A stretch of 64,000 bases of DNA, taken from assembly GCA_949752745.1 (NCBI GenBank), contig OX457028.1, positions 618,420 to 682,419 of the forward strand, read 5' to 3'. A model generated the notes under the pieces. That model was not told where the DNA came from, ran no database searches, and saw nothing but the letters and a program-made list of their open reading frames with translations. Each line of letters begins with the position of its first letter. Position 1 is the stretch's first letter. The translations under genes and the position numbers were made by a program. This DNA comes from Protula sp. h YS-2021. Taxonomy: Eukaryota > Annelida > Polychaeta > Sabellida > Serpulidae. Below are positions 56,341 through 64,000 of the stretch, in pieces.

Positions 56341-57178
56341 ATATTTTTCCTCGATTTTCTATCCTCCTTCATTATCAAATGACTGATATTGAACATGCTA
56401 TTTTAATTTTTGTATTTATAACATGAGTACTCATTCTAAAGTACGTTATATTATGTATATTAATGAAGAAAAAATCTTAAGGCCACCTTACCCTTTTGCC
56501 AGTCTTTTGGCCTTGAAATCCAAACTTATGTCTGTGGCGTTAAGAAAGGAATTTTGTTTTTCTGCGAAGTAGATTTTCTGAAAGCTTTAGGATGGGTAAA
56601 CAAGAGATTTTAAGCGCGGCATCACTCATTTTGAAAGGTAGCCACATAATCATAGCCACAATATGATCCCCAATGTCTGGGCAAACCTTACAATAATCGA
56701 CTCCGACATGTTAGGATTAAATGAACGGTTTGTTAATTTGTCTTTTAAGGTACAGAATCTCTTCTTGAAGTAGTTAAATTGTGCCAATATTTTCAGATGT
56801 CGAATTTTGATGGGCCAATTGGTACAATTTTTGCTTCGACGTTAGTATTAAGTCACTGTTTGAAGTCGTTCAAGGTTAGTTTTACAGTAGTGTAGGGTTT
56901 TGAAAATCAGCAACTTTTTCTGGTATGTTGTTTCATTTTTATGTAGTCAGGCATTGTGTTTCCCCTTTAGGTACTTGATCTGCTGTCAAGTGGTCAGCAG
57001 AAGATACTCTTGCAGTGAAGGGCCTTATCCTGGTATGTATCTCACTCATTGAACCAAACAAAATTATAGATAGGAAAATTGACCTGGACGGTTTAGTTAT
57101 TCTAAAATATTGATATACACATCTTTCCATTACTGTGTCAATTGGTTAAATTTTAAATGTCCATTTCTTTCCTTTCAG

Positions 57179-57512
57179 GCAAGGCGAAGATTATAGAATT
57201 CCTCGGCATGAAATCCGCAAAGAGTATCGAACACTTACCCCAAGATGAACTGTACAAAAAATACGAGCTAAAGTGACCAACGAAAGAGAGCCCATCAACA
57301 TAAATAAAAATCTTGAGGTACTGTTACCAAAGAAACAGCAGGTTAACCTAGGTGATAAAGTTAACCTAGGTGGAACACTTGTCTTAAAAGTACCCAGTCT
57401 TACAATTTTGCGGGCCCTTAAGTATATCGTCGCCACGCAACTACGTAGGCAGCAGGATGCCGCTTCATTGCAGTGTAAGCCCTTTTTTGGCAACGTTCCA
57501 ATGACCACATAA
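57179..57512 (+). pseudogene. Possible isolated exon or captured coding piece
   Basis: A strong acceptor TTTCCTTTCAG ends at 57178. The following frame reads KIIEFLGMKSAKSIEHLPQD then ELYKKYELK and stops at 57274-57276. An overlapping second frame (57273-57512) reads NINKNLEVLLPKKQQVNLGD to a TAA. Both look protein-like but no family is recognised. A GTTAACCTAGGT motif is directly duplicated (about 57342 and 57360). It could be a pseudogene exon. Confidence 0.3.
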
Positions 57513-57514
57513 TT

Positions 57515-59200
57515 CCTTCTTCACATTTTATTTGAGTACAGCATTGAATTGAAAAAAAAAACAACCGAACAGAACCGAGATTTTGGAATTCAATTTTCGG
57601 TTATCAACCAACAGAGAAATTTTGCTCGGATTTCGCTGAAACTGGCACACCCTACTATTCTCAAATAAGAATTTTGAGTATACTTGTCGACTGTGATAGT
57701 GATACTTTAACGCTTCATTTATTTGTAGATCCCTAATACCGGACTTAGATAGGCCATGCTCGAAAAAAGAAAATAGGTAGACCTCATGTATATTTTTTGC
57801 TTGTGAACGATTGTGACATTGTTCCTTCCATATGCAGGGCCCCACAAATAATTATGAAAACTGTGAAATAAAAGAACATATGTAAATTCTCCTTATCTAC
57901 CATAAATGAGTATGGCATATCTCAATCGCAGCAACAGTGTATAGATTTATATTTATTCATTTCATACTTTTTAAACTTTTGTTACTTTCAATAACAGGAA
58001 GCACTAACATAACACCCCAGAATAAATAACGACATCGGAAAGTGGACATCCATTTCGCACGTGCGCAGAAAGAGAGGGGGAGGATGTCTATCCGTTTGAG
58101 TACGCTATTGTTAAACTCTATAATGAAGGCTCAATTTTTGGCATACATAGGGGAGAGGGGATAAAAAAGTAACAAATTTTCACTAAAGGAATGGCCCAAA
58201 ATCTCAAGCGCGCTCTAAAGGACTAAAGCAATCACGAAGGAAATTCACGGAAAAAGGGAATTGTACGCCTGCTCGAATCCCATAGAAACACCTAGCCCAT
58301 GGACTATCCCTATAATAATACCTTTTGTGATGATATTTTTTCGGGAATAGGGAAATTTTATGTATCACGTTATATATGTATTTTTGTTCTTAATATTTAT
58401 TGCCTATGTGCCTGTATTTAAGGGTTTGGGGTTAAAGATAAGTAACAACCAATGTTTCATTGCTTCATGGTTGAAAACTATCTGTGTGAAACACAAATAA
58501 AAACAGTACATCATATTTCACTTCTGTTTTATTAACACTCTCAAAAATGGTAGTGGCTTGATCAATTCGACATCGGGCGGATAATACCTAGTATATTTAA
58601 TCACTAAATATATGATGTCTTGCACCCAGTCAACAATTTGACCTCATTGTGATCTCACTGTGACTTAACAACAACCACATGCTCATATCATAGTATGATG
58701 TCACTGTGAGCTAAATTGTAATAATGTGCCATTGGGTAGAGAAACACAAGGTCCCGGCACTGATAGCTCCTGATGGTCGCGCAATATACGCTCGTCGTGT
58801 CATCCAGTACTCATGACACGTCTTCGGCACCCTCATGTTGCGATGAGGAAGCTTGACGTTGTTCCTTGTCAAGCATTGCTGCCGTCTCTGCGCCCTCAGA
58901 CCTTGGCGTGTTTCGCGATGATTTCGTTCTTTCCCCCACTTTGGGCCTGAAATAGAACGCGTGTGTATCTATTTAGGTATGCTGCCGCTGAATAGGTTGC
59001 AAACGGCGGCTATGAAATTACACTTGAATATGCCAACAGGGTAGAGGTGTATTGAAATTTACACCTCTAAATATTTTTAAATATAAATTCACGATTGTAC
59101 TATGAATCGTTGAAAAATGTTAACGATGAGAAATGGGTGTAGATCGTTTTGCAACCGGTCACTTGGCGACCGACCACTTTTCCACCACAAAGAAATAAGC
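57515..59200. other. No gene seen
   Basis: AT-rich with short chance ORFs only. Confidence 0.35.
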
Positions 59201-59208
59201 AAAAAATT

Positions 59209-59547
59209 CTTACCACCTATTACTTAAAACCCAGTAGCTACAACTAATTTATAAACTTACCTTATTTATTGATTTTAATTTACTCAGAGCAGTAAAAAAT
59301 TTTGGCTACTAGGTTTTACCTTTAGGCACCAGTCTTGTATGCATTGTAAATATGTGTTCGATCATTCTTTTGTATATCCATGCCTTATACTCCCTTTAGC
59401 AGCCATCTAAATATAAGCTAAGTTAAATGCTAATTTTTTCAGAGGGAGACCATGGTATTAAAACAACACATACGGAGACCAAGTGGATATAGTTGCATAA
59501 TATGTCTTTCTTAAATGAAATATAATAGTATGGTATTGCAATTTAAA

Positions 59548-59625
<78 letters not shown>

Positions 59626-60130
59626 TAAAATAAAGACAATCCCCCCGAACAATTCCTTTCGTAGACCAATTCCTCCTATGTCTATTGCTCCCAATTCATT
59701 TTTATTTTTCTTATTTTTACTTTTCTTTGTATTATTTATCTCTTTTTAAAATAAATTATTGCCTTTTTATCTTTTAATTGGAGGCCGTGTAATTGTCCTT
59801 TCAACATTTTCGCGTTTTATTTTGGAAGGAGCTACAACTAATTTATAAACTTGCCTTATTTATTGATTTTAATTTACTCAAAACCAGGTTTTACCTTTAG
59901 ACACCAGGATTATATGATTTGTAAATATGTGTTCGATCGTTAATTCGCATATCAATGCCTTATACTCCATTTAGCAGCCATCTAAACATTAGCTAATTTA
60001 AATGCTATTTTTGCATAGGGAGACCATGGTATTAAAAATCCCACATACGGAGACCAAATGGATATACCTGCGCAATATTTTTTTCTTAAACGAAATGTAA
60101 TAGTATGGTATTGCAGTTTAAAACTAGGCC
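59209..60130. repeat. Repeated module with GGGAGACCATGGTATTAAAA core (two copies)
   Basis: Copy 1 (59209-59560) and copy 2 (59828-60125) share AGCTACAACTAATTTATAAA, GCCTTATACTCC.TTTAGCAG, GGGAGACCATGGTATTAAA and AGTATGGTATTGCA in the same order. An (AT)n tract (59551-59618) and an ATTGCCTTTTTATCTTTTAA module (59640-59820) lie between. A third, interrupted copy runs 61625-62665. Confidence 0.8.
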
Positions 60131-60239
60131 GAAATTCGCCCAGCGAATTAGATTCCACTTGGAATTATAAGTCATCTGAGAACTGTCTTAAAAAGATGGC
60201 TGTTCTTTCTGCAATTTAGCCACCAAGAAGAGAAAAATA

Positions 60240-60375
60240 TGGTAATTTGTTCTCGTGCTCTCTTTTCACATGCAAGTAGACGTCCTTACCAGGGGATTAA
60301 TCCCGGGACCTTCTGATTTGGCGCAAAAAATCAACGCTTTATTCAAGTACGCCACATCAGCTACACTGCTTAACA
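60240..60375 (-). repeat. tRNA-derived SINE-like segment
   Basis: Minus strand: GATGTGGCGTACTTGAATAA resembles a degraded A-box arm, and AAATCAGAAGGTCCCGGGAT continues to ATCCC in place of a B box. The spacing is tRNA-like. A faint SINE head. Confidence 0.4.
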
Positions 60376-60554
60376 ATGATTCGCAAATAAACATATCTAA
60401 ATCTGTTTAAGTGTCTTCTTATCTGTCACGACATACGCTATTAATGAATGACCGAAAACTCAGGTTTTATGTTTAGCAACCCCCCCAAACCGGACAACCA
60501 TAGACCTCGGACGACTTTAGCTGAATCCCAACTTCAGTTCGGTTTCCACGGTTT

Positions 60555-61340
60555 TGGGTTCGAGAGTGACTTTGAGGTCAAGTCACCGAAAGTTATGCCT
60601 TACGTAACGTCGTAGAGGTGTGGAGGTGGAAAATGAGGTCAGTATTGCTCATTTTCGAGATAAGGGCAAATTCCGGCTTTAAGCTCGAAGGTGACTTTGA
60701 GGTCAAGGTCACTGAAAGTTATACCGTAAGTAACGTCGTAGAGAGGGTGGAGGTCGAAAATGAGGTCAAAACTAGAGGGGCCAGTGTTTTAAAACAAAAA
60801 CGGATATGTCTCCCCCAATCCCCCACTCAGTCACTTCGAACCAAGCGAATACAGAAGTGAAGGCATTTTACAAATTCTAAATGCAAACAAGATAACCTTG
60901 GTTACCAGTGACTATTATGTTGTGAAAAGGATGTTTCACTCATTCAAAATGCCAATTGATTTGCTAATGAAGGGACAAAAGAAAAAAATTCCTTGCTTAA
61001 AAGTTGTCTCATTATGTATTTTGTGCCGAAGCTCATTACTTTTCGAGTTATTGAGCTTTAAAAATTTGACCATTAAGGTCAAGGTAAAAAAAATTAACGG
61101 GTGCCTCAGATCACATTGTCCTTTATGTATGTGCCAGGTGTGGCTTTTCTAGCTTCAACGGCCTTGCAGTTAATGCCTGGAATCCAATTGATCTTTCTCG
61201 CAATTTGACCTTGACCAGTAAGGTCACGGTCAAAACTTTTTATCAGATTCACCACGTCAGATGACCCTCCAAACATGTGCCGAGTTTGGTTGCTCTAGCT
61301 TCAGCGGTCTAGGAGGAGATGTCTGGAAACCGATTCGGCG
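60555..61340. repeat. GAGGTCAAGGTCA-rich repeat
   Basis: GTGACTTTGAGGTCA occurs at 60566 and 60691 (125 bases apart), with similar flanks (AACGTCGTAGAG). Related GGTCAAGGT and GACCTTGACC motifs occur at 61075-61230. It ends in an A/G-rich tail at 61343-61360, suggesting a retroposed repeat. Confidence 0.55.
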
Positions 61341-61453
61341 GAAGAAGAAAAAAAGAGAGTAGAAAAGGTTGAAGAATTCGAGGCAATCGATCCTCATTTT
61401 TATTTTCAATACCAAGTGGGAATAAATATATATCAATGTATATAAAATAAAGA

Positions 61454-61565
61454 AAATTCTCGGGATTTTAGGTATGCTTGTATATCACTTACTGAATGGC
61501 CTGCGACGGCGTCGCAGGTCAACATTCGATATGTAATATGCAAGTGTACCTAAAATCCGAGAATT
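61454..61565. mobile_element. Foldback MITE with palindromic centre
   Basis: AATTCTCGGGATTTTAGGTA at the left pairs with TACCTAAAATCCGAGAATT at the right. The centre holds CCTGCGACGGCGTCGCAGG, a perfect palindrome around one base. A left half-copy with AATTCTCGGGAATTTCAGGT and CCTGCGACGGCGTCGCA is at 62676-62745. Confidence 0.85.
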
Positions 61566-61619
61566 TAATTTTTAGCACTTGTACTAGCAGTATTAAGTTT
61601 TAATATATTGCTAAAGGGA

Positions 61620-62665
61620 ACAGGACAATACAACCCAGACAATTCCCCCCACTCAATTTTCCCCGACAATCCCCCCCCCCTCCTCAGAACAATTCCCTTC
61701 GTAGGATAATTTCCTGTTAGGTCTATTCCCCCAATTAATTTTTTGTCTTATTTTTCTTTTCTTTGTATTTTTTCTCTCTTTTTTAACAAATTATTGCCCT
61801 TTTATCTTTTAATTGTAGGCCGCGTAATTGTCCCTTCAACATTGTCACGTTTTATTTTGAAAATAAAAACAAAAGATGAGTACCAATTTGTTTTATTATC
61901 ACAGTACAGCCCATTTCCCCCTACTTAAAACCTAGTAGCTACAACTAATTTATAAACTTATCTTTATTTTTGTTTTCAATTTACTCAAAATAGTAAAAAA
62001 TATTAGTTACCAGGTTTACCCAGGTTTTCCTGGAGTTGTTAGTTTTAACGTGTACATCGGTCGGATCCGCCGTAATGTCCGCGGTGCACCTGGTTGGCTC
62101 TGTGCTCGAGCCCCCACGTCGCCAGTACGTCGACTCTGCGCAGCACATTCGTAAAATAGCCCGAGACTTCGAAAACCGACGGATTGTTTACTATTTGCGT
62201 GGAATTATCAACAATATCCGGTTTTAAATGGCAGAAAAGACTTTTGCTCCATGCAGAAGAATTTTATATTTTTAATTTTAGGGTAGTTTCTAAAGGAAGA
62301 AGTGACAGATACCTGGTTGTTTTATTTTTATTATGGCATTCAAAGTAAAAGAAAATAAGTGGGGGAGGAATAGTCCTCGGGAGCAATTGTCCTACGGGGG
62401 GAATTGTTCGGGGGGGGGGGGGTTGTTGGAGGGGGAAGTCGTCTGGGATTAATTGTCTTAGACCTATTGCTATATACATGATTTTAGTAAACATAACTGT
62501 TTAGGCTACTTTTAATATCATAGTTTTAATGTCATAATTTTTCATTGGGAGACCATGGTATTAAAAAAACCCACATATGGAGAACAAATAGATATAGTTG
62601 CACAATACAATATTTTTTTCTTAAATGTAATGCTATAGTATGGTATTGCAGTTTAAAGTAAATAT
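61620..62665. repeat. Third repeat module, interrupted, with inverted GACAATTCCCCC segments
   Basis: The module ATTGCCCTTTTATCTTTTAA (61793 on) and GTAGCTACAACTAATTTATA (61933 on) match 59753 and 59825 on. The block ending GGGAGACCATGGTATTAAAA lies at 62548-62570. Between, 62340-62460 carries GGGGGAATTGTTCGGGG, the inverted form of GACAATTCCCCCC at 61638-61690, so the intervening DNA is flanked by inverted repeats. Confidence 0.65.
62036..62227 (+). CDS. Unrecognised 63-residue ORF of higher GC
   Basis: The frame MLVLTCTSVGSAVMSAVHLV, then RRQYVDSAQHIRKIARDFEN, then RIVYYLRGIINN ends at TAA. Its base composition is more GC-rich than its surroundings. It sits between inverted GGGGAATTGTC segments. 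No family is recognised and it may be chance. Confidence 0.2.
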   Translation: MLVLTCTSVGSAVMSAVHLVGSVLEPPRRQYVDSAQHIRKIARDFENRRIVYYLRGIINNIRF

Positions 62666-62749
62666 TTGTAGAATAAAGAAAATTCTCGGGAATTTCAGGT
62701 ATGCTTTATGTCTCACTTATTGAATGGCCTGCGACGGCGTCGCAAACAG

Positions 62750-64000
62750 TCGAAACACATATGTTGCGGAAGAAGTTGCGGCAGTGCAAATTTCTGACTG
62801 TTTCGAATAAAAAAAGTTCGAGTGTATGAATTTATGTATTGATGTTGGATATAATATGTAGCAATATATGGATACTTATTTGCCACCTCTTTTCTATAAT
62901 TTTTGTGTTTTAGCAGAAATGTGATGGAATATAATTCTTTTTATATGCTATATTAACGTATCGCTTGAAACATTTTGCACTATTTTATCAATGGATGTGC
63001 ACTACAACGAACCTGAAGAGTCTGATTGTAAACATGGAGATACAGAGGTTAACTGTGATTTGAATGTGAAAATTGCGTGCGTGATCTGACTTCCAATATA
63101 TATATATAAGCGTTCATGTAAGCACAGGCTCGGAATACTCGCAGTTTTACTTTCTGGTTAGAGGTAGCTAGAACTATACATGGGCCGAGAGAGTGTCTGC
63201 ATGTACTTAGGATCTGTATGCCTGTAGGCATACACTGAATAGTTGCTTGTACCTGATCGCGAACCGAATAGTAAGTTAAGTATTAGAAGCAAATATATCC
63301 AGCAAACCAATTAAAAAAAAAACAAACAAAAAAAACAAACAAAAAAACATCCGAACCCAAAATCCATGTATTGAAAGAAAAATAGAATTCCATCCAAGAG
63401 CTAGCAACCTCTGGATGGCGTGTGTGTTTATTTCGGTTGAAATTAAGTAATAAGTGGAATTTTGGCTCTCAATGACAGGTACAGAATCTCCTCCAATCCC
63501 AAAAATCTCCCTTACAAACACTCTGTTTAGTTCGTGTAATAACTTGCTTTTCGGTGGCCACATTTTGGGAAAAAATTAAACCTTGTCATTGATTTATAGT
63601 CAAAACAAACGACTGCTATTGTGAAAATCCTAAGATTTTAATGAGGCTACAGTAAGTTTGTATATCTACATCGCATTTAATTTAATACAGGCGAAATGTT
63701 TGACATAATCCAACTGAGGCCTCTATCTGTGCGCGGTTGATTCGTATACTTGTTTTGTTTCCTCAGTACTCAGTGTGTTCAGTGTTTGGCATACCTGTTG
63801 CGTTACTTAAATACTCCTGTTTGTAAAACACGCACTAGAAAGCATCCGTTGCTGGGTTTGAGACAGGCCGTGTGTACTGCTGTCTGGGTAAAATAACGTC
63901 GCTTTTTAAGCAGAAAAATTGGTTCTAAAAGATTCAAGGAAATATGGATTTGTTAGGCATGTCTATGAAAGTGAAGGTTTCTGGTAGAAATGTATCTTAA
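62750..64000. other. No gene seen
   Basis: AT-rich DNA with chance ORFs. An A/C-rich run lies at 63313-63348. Confidence 0.35.

Overview
The window is nuclear DNA from an animal, and most of it is transposable-element debris. It is AT-rich and full of microsatellites. Its genes have introns and no operons. The Maverick/Polinton, Mag-lineage and Gmr1-like Ty3/gypsy elements, Jockey-like and CR1-like LINEs, Tc1 and many MITEs together fit a marine invertebrate, most likely a mollusc such as a bivalve. The species is an inference and cannot be fixed from this sequence alone.

The only convincing host gene is on the minus strand: a 312-residue tandem GNAT acetyltransferase in three coding exons (46777-46280, 39097-38802, 38498-38354). 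Its splice sites keep the frame, and its first coding intron is 7.2 kb.

Layout: 1-3.4 kb, unidentified broken ORFs including a (GAT)32 poly-Asp tract. 3.4-7.5 kb, a decayed Maverick/Polinton with integrase, packaging ATPase, two small conserved ORFs, minor capsid, pVI-like protein and the N-terminus of the major capsid, interrupted by an AT-flanked MITE. 7.8-9.0 kb, GACGTT-rich repeats holding a pogo-like MITE. 10.2-14.5 kb, a minus-strand Gmr1-like Ty3/gypsy element in which integrase precedes the (deleted) reverse transcriptase. 15.2-17.3 kb, a tandem array whose 160-bp unit gives way to a 310-bp unit and which is rich in palindromes. 18.0-19.6 kb, a LINE remnant. 22.3-24.2 kb, a C2H2/acidic-protein gene among AACATGTT repeats. 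26.2-34.4 kb, two nested Mag-type gypsy elements in opposite orientation, the inner one with 141-bp LTRs and a 5-bp target duplication. 34.8-36.2 kb, a Tc1 element with two in-frame stops.

The most unusual object is at 39433-45744, inside the acetyltransferase intron. It has about 1-kb terminal inverted repeats starting AGTT and a near-perfect 6-bp target duplication, as in Polintons. Each arm carries two tRNA-like segments. The core holds a second, damaged copy of the C2H2/acidic-protein gene, and a CR1-like LINE is inserted in it. It looks like a non-autonomous Polinton-related element with a private cargo gene. From 47 kb to the end there are MITEs, a second Polinton capsid fragment, another LINE remnant, tandem duplications, a SINE-like segment and foldback elements, with no convincing host gene.
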